Assembly: GCF_004349055.1 (NCBI RefSeq)
Contig: NZ_SMKX01000092.1
Location: forward strand, 1 to 34,774
Source of the DNA: Kribbella antibiotica
Lineage (GTDB): Bacteria; Actinomycetota; Actinomycetes; Propionibacteriales; Kribbellaceae
Length of the DNA stretch: 34,774 nt
Direction: 5' to 3'
The position numbers and the translations under genes are program-made. Below, piece by piece: positions 14,060-21,851 of this stretch. Positions within the stretch are counted from its first letter, which is position 1, and the number at the start of each line of letters is the position of its first letter. The notes beneath the pieces are model-generated. The model ran no database searches, had not been told where the DNA came from, and was given only the letters and a program-made list of their open reading frames with translations.

Positions 14060-16045
14060 ATGGATGTTGCGCTCGCTGGGTTGTTGAGCCTGGTTGTGTT
14101 CGTAGTGATCTTTATTCCGGTGGCGCAGCGGCTGCTGGGGGTGCGGTTCGGGCTGGTGCGGTTGGCGGTGGCGGCGGCTTTGACGTTGTCGACGTTCAAT
14201 CCGATCGCCAATGCGATGGTGGGGCCGTTGCCGTTCACCGGGTCCAACTCGGCGGCGATTGCGTTCGTGGCGCTGTCGACGTTGTGTGCGACGTTGGTCG
14301 GGCTGGTGTTTCTGGTGTTGTCGGAGGCACTGGTGCCGACAGGGTCGTTGCCTAGGGCACGGGATCTCAGGCGAGACCTCGCCGGCCGGATCGCAAGGAC
14401 GCGCCGGTATCTGCAGATTCTGCGGATTGCGATCAAGCACGGCCTCGGCCCGTATCTCCGCGGCCGGAGGAGGCCCGGTCGGGAGACTGCGGCCGGCCAG
14501 GCGGAGTTGGCGCGGTCGCTGCGGCTCGCGCTGGATGAAGCCGGCGTCACCTTCGTCAAGCTGGGCCAGGTGTTGAGTACGCGGAGCGACATCATTCCGT
14601 TGTCGGTGGCCGATGAGCTCAGCCGGCTGCAGGATCAGGTCACCGCGGCACCGTGGAGCGAGATCGAGCAGGTGCTGACCGAGGAGCTTGGGGCACCGCC
14701 CAACCAGGTGTACGCCGATTTTGGTACCGAACCGCTTGCCGCGGCCAGCGTTGCTCAGGTCTACACCGCGACGCTGCGGACTCCCGAGGCACCACAAGTT
14801 GTGGTGAAAGTGCAGCGGCCAGGCATCGCGAGCCTGGTGGATCGTGACCTCGACATCGTCCGCCGCCTCGCCCGCCTGCTGGAGCGGAACACCGACTGGG
14901 GTCGCTCGATGGGCGTCCGCGCGCTGGCTGACGGGTTTGCGGAGGCGATGCGTGAGGAGCTCGACTTCACCGTCGAGGCCGGCAACATGGCCGCGGTCGC
15001 AGCCGGCCAATCCGTTGCCGCAAGCAATGACATCGTCGTACCGGAGCTCTACCAAAAGCTGTCCACCCAGCGCGTCCTCACCATGCAGCGGCTCGACGGG
15101 ATCGGTCTCGGCGGGGCGGCTCCCGCGATCGCGGAGCGCGGCCTCGACGCGGTCCAGCTGGGACGCACGCTGTTCGACTGCCTGCTCGGCCAGGTCGCGA
15201 TCGACGGGGTGTTCCACGCCGACCCGCACCCGGGCAACTTTCTGCTGCTCCACGACGGCCGGATCGGCATGCTCGACCTCGGCTCGGTCGGCCGCCTTGA
15301 CCCGGCAACGCGGGAAGCGCTGCAGCGCTTCCTGCTGGCGATCGACCACGGCGATCCGGTCGGCGCCACTGATGCGTTGCTGGAGATTGTCGACCGGCCG
15401 GACGTCATCGACGAGCGCGGGCTCGAGCGCGCGGTCGGGCAGTTCATGACGCGGCACCTGACCGGGGCGGTCGCGATCGGCCCCGCGATGTTCAACGACC
15501 TGTTCAAGATCATCACCTCGCATGAGCTCGGCGTCCCACCGGAGGTTGCCGCGGTGTTCCGCGCGCTCGCCACGGTCGAGGGCACGATCAGCCGCATCTC
15601 CCCCGGATTCGACCTGGTCGCCGCATCCCGCCAGTTCGCCTCGGCGCACGTCACCGATCGGCTGACGCCGGAAGCACTACGCCGTACGGCGACCGAGGAG
15701 CTGGCATCCATCCTCCCGATGCTCAGGAGGCTCCCCCGCCGGATCGACCGGATCGCAGCAGCGGCCGAGAGCGGAAGACTCGGCCTCAACGTCCGCTTGC
15801 TGGCCGACGAACGCGACCGCCAGCACCTGACCGGCCTCCTGCACCAGGTCCTCCTTGCAGTCCTCGGCGCGACCGCGGGCCTGATGGCCGTGCTCCTGCT
15901 CGGCATCGACGGCGGCCCGAAGGTCAGCCCGAACATCACCCTCTACCAACTGTTCGCCTACAACCTCCTGGTGATCTGCGCAGTCCTGGTCCTCCGCGTC
16001 CTGGTCCTCATCTTCCGAATCCCCGACAAGACTCGCTCCGCCTAA
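14060..16045 (+). CDS. ABC1/UbiB-family atypical kinase-like membrane protein
   Basis: The 661-residue protein has N-terminal hydrophobic spans (about 4-25, 30-48 and 63-92), a central UbiB/ADCK kinase-like domain and two C-terminal spans (about 603-622 and 632-655). Diagnostic motifs are present: FVKLGQ with the family-specific KxGQ at 167-170, the alanine-rich loop PLAAASVAQV (225-234) in place of a kinase P-loop, VVVKVQRPG with the invariant Lys250, HADPHPGNF as the catalytic loop and LDLGS as the metal-binding motif. UbiB proteins support quinone biosynthesis or lipid-quinone trafficking; in a menaquinone-using actinobacterium the role is uncertain. The gene stands alone between two hairpin-rich gaps. 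Confidence 0.92.
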   Translation: MDVALAGLLSLVVFVVIFIPVAQRLLGVRFGLVRLAVAAALTLSTFNPIANAMVGPLPFTGSNSAAIAFVALSTLCATLVGLVFLVLSEALVPTGSLPRARDLRRDLAGRIARTRRYLQILRIAIKHGLGPYLRGRRRPGRETAAGQAELARSLRLALDEAGVTFVKLGQVLSTRSDIIPLSVADELSRLQDQVTAAPWSEIEQVLTEELGAPPNQVYADFGTEPLAAASVAQVYTATLRTPEAPQVVVKVQRPGIASLVDRDLDIVRRLARLLERNTDWGRSMGVRALADGFAEAMREELDFTVEAGNMAAVAAGQSVAASNDIVVPELYQKLSTQRVLTMQRLDGIGLGGAAPAIAERGLDAVQLGRTLFDCLLGQVAIDGVFHADPHPGNFLLLHDGRIGMLDLGSVGRLDPATREALQRFLLAIDHGDPVGATDALLEIVDRPDVIDERGLERAVGQFMTRHLTGAVAIGPAMFNDLFKIITSHELGVPPEVAAVFRALATVEGTISRISPGFDLVAASRQFASAHVTDRLTPEALRRTATEELASILPMLRRLPRRIDRIAAAAESGRLGLNVRLLADERDRQHLTGLLHQVLLAVLGATAGLMAVLLLGIDGGPKVSPNITLYQLFAYNLLVICAVLVLRVLVLIFRIPDKTRSA

Positions 16046-16056
16046 CCCGCCCCGCC

Positions 16057-16172
16057 GCCCCCGCGTTCTCGGCATTTGATGGGCCGGCCCACCGCGTTGT
16101 GGGTGGGCTAGCTGCATGCGGCTAGCCCACCCACACTCCCGTGGGTCAGCCCATCAAATGGGGATCGGGGGC
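16057..16172. repeat. Large nested palindrome (88-base core) between the UbiB and hydrolase genes
   Basis: CATTTGATGGGC (16073-16084) pairs with GCCCATCAAATG (16149-16160). Inside, GGCCCAC (16086-16092) pairs with GTGGGTC (16141-16147, one G-T pair), then after a six-base internal loop T16098-C16112 pairs perfectly over 15 bases with G16121-A16135, leaving an eight-base loop that includes TGCATGC. An outermost GCCCCCG/CGGGGGC pair lies at 16057-16063 and 16166-16172. There is no T-tract, so it is an unusual terminator if it is one. It may be a palindromic mobile repeat or a structured RNA. Confidence 0.85.
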
Positions 16173-16220
16173 CACGAAAATCGGGTGCGGTAAAAACTCG
16201 CCCGTGCCAAAATAGCGGCC

Positions 16221-17078
16221 ATGAGTACACCGACCTATGTCCTCGTCCACGGCTCTGGCAGCAACTCGTTCTTCTGGACGACGATCCAGCGCGAGCTCGC
16301 CCTGCGCGGACTGCGGTCGTACGCGGTGGACCTGCCGGGTCACGGCTTCGAGGCGCAGTACCCGGTCTCCTACTACTCCCCGCAGGACCTCGACGCCTTG
16401 GCGACCGAGCCTTCCACGCTGGCCACGGTCACCCTGCAGGACAACGTGGGCAGCATGCTCCCCGCCGTACGGCGCCTGGCCGAGCTTGGGCCGGTTGTCC
16501 TGGTCGCGGCGAGTCTCGGCGGCGTCACCGTCACCAAGCTGGCCAACCAGGCGCCAGAGCTCATCGATCACCTCGTCTACATCTCCGCGTGGGCGCCGGT
16601 CTCGGAGCGGAACCCGATCGAGTACTCCGGGCCTGAGTTCGACGAGAGCCTGCTGCCGCAGCTGACCGGGCTCGCGGTCGGCGACGCGGAGGTGATCGGC
16701 GCACCCCGAGCGAACTACCGGACCGCCGACAAGACCCTGATCGATACGCTCAAGGCCGCCGTACTGGCTGAGGCGACCGACGAGCAGTTCCGGGCGTTCC
16801 TCAACACGATGCAGCCGGACGAGTCGCTGCAGGTGATGATGGGCGACGCCCGCGCCGAGGCTGCGACCTGGGGCACGATCCCGCGCACCTACATCCGGCT
16901 GACCAAAGACCTGGCGATGCCGATCGCCGCCCAGGACCGGCTGATTCGCGAGGGTGACGAGCTCACCCCGGACAACCCGTACACCGTGCACAGCCTCGAC
17001 ATCAGCCATGCCGGGTTCATTCTCGATCCGGAGCCGACAGTCGACATCCTGGCCGAAGTTGCCCTCAAGTCCGCTTGA
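16221..17078 (+). CDS. Alpha/beta-fold hydrolase
   Basis: The 285-residue product opens with YVLVHGSGSNSFFW, whose HGSG forms the oxyanion-hole turn of the alpha/beta hydrolase fold. VAASLGGVT (about 95-103) carries the nucleophilic serine in an A-S-L-G-G elbow, a small variation of GxSxG, and DISHAGFILDP near the C terminus supplies the catalytic His. The overall pattern resembles the methylesterase/hydroxynitrile lyase-like group (plant MES relatives), with AVDLPGHG after the first strand. There is no signal peptide. Substrate is unknown. The MFS gene starts 17 bases after its stop, so they may be co-transcribed. Confidence 0.87.
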   Translation: MSTPTYVLVHGSGSNSFFWTTIQRELALRGLRSYAVDLPGHGFEAQYPVSYYSPQDLDALATEPSTLATVTLQDNVGSMLPAVRRLAELGPVVLVAASLGGVTVTKLANQAPELIDHLVYISAWAPVSERNPIEYSGPEFDESLLPQLTGLAVGDAEVIGAPRANYRTADKTLIDTLKAAVLAEATDEQFRAFLNTMQPDESLQVMMGDARAEAATWGTIPRTYIRLTKDLAMPIAAQDRLIREGDELTPDNPYTVHSLDISHAGFILDPEPTVDILAEVALKSA

Positions 17079-17095
17079 ACTCCCAGAATGGGTGG

Positions 17096-18481
17096 ATGAC
17101 CACAGCCACCGCCGCCCCTCGTCTGTTCAGCGGCCGGCATCTGCCGCTGGCGCTCGGCGTGATCGGTCTGGTCACGCTGAGCGCACTGGAGAACCGAGCA
17201 GTCGGTACGGCGTTGCCGACGATGGTGCGCGAATTCGACGCGCTCGGCAGTTTCGGGCTGGCCAATGCCGCCCCGAACGCGAGTTTCGTGTTCTCCATTG
17301 CGGTTGCCGGGCTGTGGTCGGATCGGCACGGCCCGGTCCGCACGCTCAGACTCGGCGCCATCGTGTTCGGCCTGGCGCAGTTGCTGATCGGGTTCGCCGT
17401 CGCGATGCCGATGGTGATCGCCGGGCGGGTGCTGAGCGGGATCGCCGAGGGCCTGCTCGACGTCTCACTGATCGTGCTGGTGGCCCGCGCGCTGCCCGTC
17501 GTCCTGCGCCCGCGGATGATGTCGCTGATCTCGGCGATGTGGGTACTGCCGTCGATCTTCGGGCCGCTGCTGACCGGCGTGATCACCGAGCAGTTCGGCT
17601 GGCGCTGGGTGTTCCTGGGCGCCGTCGTCCTGCTGATCCCGACCTGGTTGCTGATCCGGCCGGCGATCCGTCAGTCGCAGGACGCCGACGTGCCAGAACG
17701 CACCGCCGAGCACGCGGCAGACCTCACAGCATCCCGTACGGCGCTCCCCTGGGCGGCCGCGATCTCGCTGGCACTGTTCACCTTGACGCTGACCGGTGAT
17801 CACGTCGGCGCGCACCGGTTCATCGGCACCACGGTCATGGTCGTGGCGCTCGTCGTACTGGCTGGGGCCGCTGTCCAGGTGATGCCGCCCGGAGTGTTCG
17901 TCGCCGGACGAGGGTTCCCGGCCGTGGTCGCCACCCGCGCGTTGGGCGGCGCCGCGTTCACCGGGGTCGGCGTGTACCTGCCGTTGCTGCTCACGCTGCA
18001 ACACAACTTCAGCCCGTCCCGAGCCGGCGTGAGCTTGTCGGTGACCGGGGTGTTCTGGGCGCTGGGTTCGTGGTTGTACGGACGTCAGCACGGTTTCCAG
18101 CCCGTCACCGTGCTGCGGACCGGTCTGACACTGCTGGTGGTCGGGATCGCGGTCACGTCGCTGCTCGCCTGGACCGACACCAGCGTGTGGTTCGGCCTGG
18201 CCGGCTGGGCGATCGCAAGCATCGGCATGGGTCTGACCTGGTCGAGTGTGTCGGTACTGACCCTGGACTTGTCCGACGCCACCAATTCCGGCCGCAACGC
18301 GGGCGCCTCCCAGATGGCCCCGGCGATGAGCATCGCCGCCGTTGTCGCCATCACCGGCACTCTGCTCGCGCTGAAGGCCGAAGACCCGCAGCCGTGGGTC
18401 TTCGGCGTGATCGTGAGCGCCGGAGCGGTGATCGCCACCCTCGCGCTCTTCACGGCAGGGCGTGTCCGTCAGAAGGTCTAG
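17096..18481 (+). CDS. MFS transporter
   Basis: The 461-residue protein has about 12-14 hydrophobic spans and the motif A-like sequence GLWSDRHGPVRTLRLG between spans two and three, which identifies the major facilitator superfamily. Spans 4-5 carry GRVLSGIAEGLLDVSLIVLVAR, similar to the motif C region of drug-efflux members, and an early acidic residue (ALENRAVGTALP) resembles the DHA2 group. Export of small hydrophobic compounds is therefore likely, but the substrate is not evident. I choose ATG 17096 over an in-frame TTG at 17075 that overlaps the preceding stop codon and adds seven residues. The pterin dehydratase gene follows after nine bases. Confidence 0.87.
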   Translation: MTTATAAPRLFSGRHLPLALGVIGLVTLSALENRAVGTALPTMVREFDALGSFGLANAAPNASFVFSIAVAGLWSDRHGPVRTLRLGAIVFGLAQLLIGFAVAMPMVIAGRVLSGIAEGLLDVSLIVLVARALPVVLRPRMMSLISAMWVLPSIFGPLLTGVITEQFGWRWVFLGAVVLLIPTWLLIRPAIRQSQDADVPERTAEHAADLTASRTALPWAAAISLALFTLTLTGDHVGAHRFIGTTVMVVALVVLAGAAVQVMPPGVFVAGRGFPAVVATRALGGAAFTGVGVYLPLLLTLQHNFSPSRAGVSLSVTGVFWALGSWLYGRQHGFQPVTVLRTGLTLLVVGIAVTSLLAWTDTSVWFGLAGWAIASIGMGLTWSSVSVLTLDLSDATNSGRNAGASQMAPAMSIAAVVAITGTLLALKAEDPQPWVFGVIVSAGAVIATLALFTAGRVRQKV

Positions 18482-18490
18482 AGTGACGGC

Positions 18491-18778
18491 ATGGCTGAGC
18501 TGCTCACGGACGACCAGATCGATCTCGCACTCCGCGACCTGATCCCGCATTGGAAGGCCGTGGACAAGACGCTGGTGCGGACGGTCGAGCGGGACACGTT
18601 CCTGGACGGCATCCGGCTGGTCGCGACGGTCGCGCAGTTGGCCGAGGCGACAAACCACCACCCGGACATCGACATCCGCTACACGAAGATCACCTTCCGG
18701 GTCACCAGCCACGATGCCGGTGGCATCACCGAGGACGATCTGGTGCTTGCTCACCACATTGATACTGCTGCGGAGTAA
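18491..18778 (+). CDS. 4a-hydroxytetrahydrobiopterin dehydratase (pterin-4a-carbinolamine dehydratase)
   Basis: The enzyme dehydrates 4a-hydroxytetrahydropterin, regenerating the quinonoid dihydropterin after aromatic amino acid hydroxylation. The 95-residue length is standard. NHHPDIDIRYTKITFRVTSH (about 56-75) contains the catalytic His pair and the [E/N]HHP-x(3-4) signature, and the C-terminal GGITEDDLVLAHHID completes the fold. No phenylalanine hydroxylase gene is nearby, so its partner or moonlighting role cannot be inferred. It follows the MFS gene by nine bases and may be co-transcribed. Confidence 0.93.
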   Translation: MAELLTDDQIDLALRDLIPHWKAVDKTLVRTVERDTFLDGIRLVATVAQLAEATNHHPDIDIRYTKITFRVTSHDAGGITEDDLVLAHHIDTAAE

Positions 18779-18804
18779 GTCAGTACATCGGTTACGGTTG
18801 CGGC

Positions 18805-19629
18805 GTGACTTCTGTTGACGATTACCACGCGCTGGGTTTCTCCGACGAAGACCGTGAGGACGCCGAGAAGTTCGTGGCGGATCCGGCGGCGGTCGAGGAT
18901 CTCGTCAAGCAACTGCGCGCGGGAGTCGGGCATCAGGGCACCGAGCCGGAGCTCCAGATGCCGGAGGACACCCGCAACACCGTTGCAGCGCTGCTGGAGA
19001 CCGTCCCAGACATCCGGAAGTATCACCACGAGCGCGGCATCCCCGACGACATCAGCTGGGCCACACTGGCTGATCTCGGCCTGCAGGTCGGCGTCAGCCG
19101 CCGTACGCATGGCAAGTACGGGCTGGCGACGCACTGGTGGTTGACGATCCATTGGGCCGGGCAGATCTACGCCCTCGGCCGGCTGCAGTACATGCTCTAC
19201 CAAGTCACTGCGGAGAAGCCCGTCCCCGGGACTGAGCCCGGCGAATGGGTGGTCGGCGTGCACATCCCGGAATCGGGTCCGCTCACGCCCGAGCTCGTCG
19301 ACGCGAGTCTCGCGCAGGCCCGCGAATTCTTTCCGCGGTACTTCCCGGAGTGCCCGATCAAGACCATGACGCTCAACTCGTGGCTGCTCGATCCCTACCT
19401 GCTCGACAACCTGCCGCCCGCGTCGAACATGGTCCGCTTCGGCCGCCGATTCACGCCGTACGGGACGCCTGTCGACAGCCAGGACAGCGCGATCTTCTTC
19501 ACGTTCCGCAGTCACGATCTGAGCCGTCTGGACGAGTTCCCGCAGGACACCAGCCTGCAGCGGCTGGTCGTCAGCCGCATCAAGCAGGGCGATAGCTGGC
19601 AGAACGCGACTGGTTACGCCGCGTTCTAA
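18805..19629 (+). CDS. Acyltransferase-like protein (GNAT-related) of unknown substrate
   Basis: The 274-residue product resembles a family of actinobacterial proteins annotated as acyltransferase-domain proteins: a helical N-terminal region (about 1-110) and a GNAT-like C-terminal half. Visible blocks are HHERGIPDDISWATLADLG, the strand region WLTIHWAGQIYALGRLQYML, VVGVHIPESGPLT and a C-terminal YGTPVDSQDSAIFFTFR. I cannot point to catalytic residues, so the family assignment rests on overall similarity. The start is GTG 18805. Its TAA stop overlaps the stop codon of the convergent deacetylase gene by four bases, leaving no room for a terminator between them. Confidence 0.75.
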   Translation: MTSVDDYHALGFSDEDREDAEKFVADPAAVEDLVKQLRAGVGHQGTEPELQMPEDTRNTVAALLETVPDIRKYHHERGIPDDISWATLADLGLQVGVSRRTHGKYGLATHWWLTIHWAGQIYALGRLQYMLYQVTAEKPVPGTEPGEWVVGVHIPESGPLTPELVDASLAQAREFFPRYFPECPIKTMTLNSWLLDPYLLDNLPPASNMVRFGRRFTPYGTPVDSQDSAIFFTFRSHDLSRLDEFPQDTSLQRLVVSRIKQGDSWQNATGYAAF

Positions 19630-20804
19630 GCAGGCCTGTACTTCGCCAGCCAGGTCGCCAGCTCGATGTTGCTCACACACCGGACGTCAGGCTGCTTGCA
19701 CGTCTCGGTCACGAACGTGGTGAGCGCGTCGGAGTAGACGCTGTTGTTCCAGCGGTTGAAGTGGTTGCCGAGGAACAGCGGCGGGTTGCCCTTGGCGCGC
19801 GACCGCGCAAGAACCTGCCGGTACGTCGCCAGCACCTGCGCCCGCAGTTGCGGCACCTGCGCGACCGGCGCCTTCTTCGCCTTGGTCTGGGCGTACCAGA
19901 GGTTGTAGTCCATCGTCAGCGTGTTCTTGGTCGTCCCCGCAAGCACGACATCCTGCAGCGGGAAGTTCCACAGCCCGTCGACCTTCGTCGGCCACTTGAG
20001 GTAGCCGGTCGCCGAGGCGTCGTACAGCATGCCGCGGTACCCCATCGCCCGCCGGTACGCCGCTCTGTTGCCCTCTAGACACGGGGTCCGCATGCCCTTG
20101 ACCGTGGCAGGGTCGAACGGCGCATCAACCGTCTTGTCAGCCGCGAGACTCGGGCCGGTGCGAACCATCTGGTCGAACGCGTTCAGCTCGGCAGTCCATT
20201 GGGCCGTGGTCCATTCGCCGACACCCTTCGGGCCGCAGAAGTGGCCGTTGACGTGGGTACCGATCTCGTGGCCCTCCGCGATCGCCTCGCGCAGGATCGT
20301 CGTACGGGCGAGCACTGTGGTTGGCGTGCTCCAGCCGATGTCTGACGCGCCGGGGTTGTGCAGTGGGGGTTTGTAGTCGGTGCGGTGGGCGGCCGGGTAG
20401 AGGTAGGGGCCGGAGAGGAAGAACGTCATCCGGGCGTCGACCTTGTCGGCCACGGTCCGCCAGTGGTGCCAGAGGGCGAGGTCGCCTGCGCCGTCGAAGG
20501 AGACGACCAGGAAGAGTGGCGGTTTGCCGTTGGACAGCTTCGCCGGGAACGACCGTGTCACCGGAGCGGCTGCGACACCCGGCGGACCAGAAGGCGTGGG
20601 TGTGGGGGTCTGCGTGGGTGTGGGGGTCGGAGTCGGCGTCGCGCTTGGAGTCGCCGACGGCGTCACCGTAGGAGTTGGCGTTGGCGTTGGAGTCGCGGTC
20701 GGTTGACTCGGCGCCGCCTGCCCGTTGGGAGCGACATCGGCACATCCGACCACCACCGCCGCGACGACTACCGCGGCGGCAGCGAGATTTACTGCGGGCC
20801 TCAC
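19626..20804 (-). CDS. Lipoprotein polysaccharide deacetylase (NodB-like)
   Basis: The N terminus is a lipoprotein signal: hydrophobic AAAAVVVAAVVV ending in the lipobox VVGC, so the protein should be tethered outside the membrane. A Pro-Thr repeat linker of about 45 residues follows. The catalytic domain carries VSFDGAGD (motif 1, variant of TFDDG), THVNGHF with the metal-binding HxxxH spacing, and MRTPCLEGN (motif 3). Likely substrates are N- or O-acetylated wall or capsule glycans. I start at GTG 20804 because it gives a compact signal peptide with AGAGG close by; in-frame GTG codons at 20807 and 20852 are alternatives. DedA lies directly upstream and may be co-transcribed. Confidence 0.85.
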   Translation of the reverse strand: MRPAVNLAAAAVVVAAVVVGCADVAPNGQAAPSQPTATPTPTPTPTVTPSATPSATPTPTPTPTQTPTPTPSGPPGVAAAPVTRSFPAKLSNGKPPLFLVVSFDGAGDLALWHHWRTVADKVDARMTFFLSGPYLYPAAHRTDYKPPLHNPGASDIGWSTPTTVLARTTILREAIAEGHEIGTHVNGHFCGPKGVGEWTTAQWTAELNAFDQMVRTGPSLAADKTVDAPFDPATVKGMRTPCLEGNRAAYRRAMGYRGMLYDASATGYLKWPTKVDGLWNFPLQDVVLAGTTKNTLTMDYNLWYAQTKAKKAPVAQVPQLRAQVLATYRQVLARSRAKGNPPLFLGNHFNRWNNSVYSDALTTFVTETCKQPDVRCVSNIELATWLAKYRPA

Positions 20805-20881
20805 CACACCTCTACTGACGCACGGACCACGCAGGAGGTTGGGCTGGGACACGCGGTGACGCGCAATCCCGGCCGGGGCTG

Positions 20882-21511
20882 TTAGGCCGCTGTGATCTTC
20901 GCTGCGCGGCGCCGATTGGCGATCCGGCGCGACGTCTCGATGACCAGGCCGATCACGAACGCCATCCCGAGGCTGAACGCGAGCGCCTTGAGCGAGTCGT
21001 GCTCGAAGGCGTCACCACCGAGGTAACCGATCAGAGCGACGTACGTGTAGGCGATCGTCACACCGGCGAAGGTGAAGACGACGAACTTCTTGAACGAGTA
21101 CCGGGTTGCGCCCGCGGTGAGCGTCGCGACCATCCGGGCGCCGGGGATGTAGCGAACCGTCACCAGGATCAGGCCGCCGCGCTTGTGCAGCGCGGTCGAG
21201 ACCTTCTCGTAGAGCCGCTGTCTGCGCTCCTGGCGCTTCATCCAGCGATGCAGCCGGGGGCCGGAACCGCGTCCCATCAGGTAGCAGGCGATCTCGCCGA
21301 TGACGGATCCGACCATCGCGACCAGGATCACGAGCACCAGGTTCTGATGACCGGCGGCCGCGGCCATACCGGCCGTGACGACCATGCCCTCGCTCGGGAT
21401 GATCGGGAAGACCGCGTCGATCGCCGCAGCCAGGAACAGCACCAGCAGCAGCCAGTGCGAGGCCATAGCCAAGCCCAGCAGGTGCCGTGCCATTTCCAGG
21501 ATGTCGGTCAC
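20882..21511 (-). CDS. DedA/VTT-domain membrane protein
   Basis: The 209-residue protein belongs to the DedA (VTT, SNARE-associated) family: an N-terminal re-entrant region with AAAIDAVFPIIPSEGMVVTAG (one block at about 28-49), the conserved glycine-rich GSVIGEIACYLMGRGSG, and RYIPGARMVATLTAGATRYSFKKF, where the F/Y-x-R-x-x-P-x-x-R pattern is family-typical. DedA proteins act in envelope lipid handling, including undecaprenyl-phosphate or phospholipid translocation. The start is GTG 21511. It is followed by the deacetylase gene, which fits an envelope role, and preceded by two GTTCAC units spaced as in a PhoP box. Confidence 0.88.
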   Translation of the reverse strand: MTDILEMARHLLGLAMASHWLLLVLFLAAAIDAVFPIIPSEGMVVTAGMAAAAGHQNLVLVILVAMVGSVIGEIACYLMGRGSGPRLHRWMKRQERRQRLYEKVSTALHKRGGLILVTVRYIPGARMVATLTAGATRYSFKKFVVFTFAGVTIAYTYVALIGYLGGDAFEHDSLKALAFSLGMAFVIGLVIETSRRIANRRRAAKITAA

Positions 21512-21573
21512 CCGGCCCAGGATGCCAGGTCAGGTCAAGCGACTCACAATCCCATCGCTGTGATTCGGCCGCG

Positions 21574-21595
21574 GTTCACCCGGTGTTCACAGCAG
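21574..21595. promoter_or_regulatory. PHO-box-like direct repeat upstream of the DedA gene
   Basis: Two 11-base units begin with GTTCACC (21574) and GTTCACA (21585), the unit length and core of the Streptomyces PhoP box. They lie about 63 bases upstream of the DedA start and overlap the end of the P450 remnant. Binding by PhoP is inferred from the pattern only. Confidence 0.4.
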
Positions 21596-21810
21596 AACAG
21601 GCAGCGCCTGGATGCCGTTGAGCAGGAAGCCCGGCGGGCGGTCCGGCTCTTCGGCCGGATCTGCCAGGCGCAGGTTCGGGAAGCGGTCGAAGATCATCTC
21701 GAACGCGATCCGCCCCTCAAGCCGGGCCAGCGGAGCGCCCAGGCAGTGGCGGATGCCGTGGCCGAACGCGAGATGCGCGGAGTCGGGCCGGGCGAGGTCG
21801 TCTAGTTTAC
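21587..21810 (-). pseudogene. Cytochrome P450 remnant, C-terminal end only
   Basis: About 74 codons survive, reading DDLARPDSAHLAFGHGIR and then HCLGAPLARLEGRIAFEM, which is the heme-binding loop FxxGxRxCLG with its cysteine and the following L-helix. The frame continues to a normal P450 C terminus and TGA (21587-21589). The I-helix, ExxR and everything upstream are missing; the sequence changes at about 21805-21810 into the AT-richer promoter of the divergent ArsR gene. A P450 cannot function without these parts, so this is a stump left by a deletion or by insertion of the ArsR unit. The upstream frame extension is antisense of ArsR, not P450. Confidence 0.85.
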
Positions 21811-21814
21811 GGTC

Positions 21815-21845
21815 TTGACAAGTCACTTCACCATTTGGTGAAGTG
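21815..21845 (+). promoter_or_regulatory. ArsR promoter with a perfect operator palindrome
   Basis: TTGACA at 21815-21820 is a consensus -35 box. Immediately after it CACTTCACCA (21824-21833) and TGGTGAAGTG (21836-21845) form a perfect 10-bp inverted repeat around TT. The palindrome fills the spacer and -10 region (TGAAGT at 21839-21844), so a bound dimer would block RNA polymerase; autorepression by the ArsR protein is the natural reading. Confidence 0.8.
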
Positions 21846-21851
21846 TTGCTC

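Noticed and set aside
13913..15649. A 578-codon frame opposite the UbiB gene
   Set aside because: It is low-complexity Arg/Pro/Gln sequence that mirrors the coding frame of UbiB, with no recognisable motif.
20605..20745. Pro-Thr repeats in the deacetylase as a DNA repeat or CRISPR-like array
   Set aside because: It is a low-complexity protein linker with irregular units, common in exported actinobacterial lipoproteins.
21543..21563. TCACA and TGTGA halves as a CRP-type site upstream of DedA
   Set aside because: The half-sites are in the reverse order and the spacing is ten rather than six bases.
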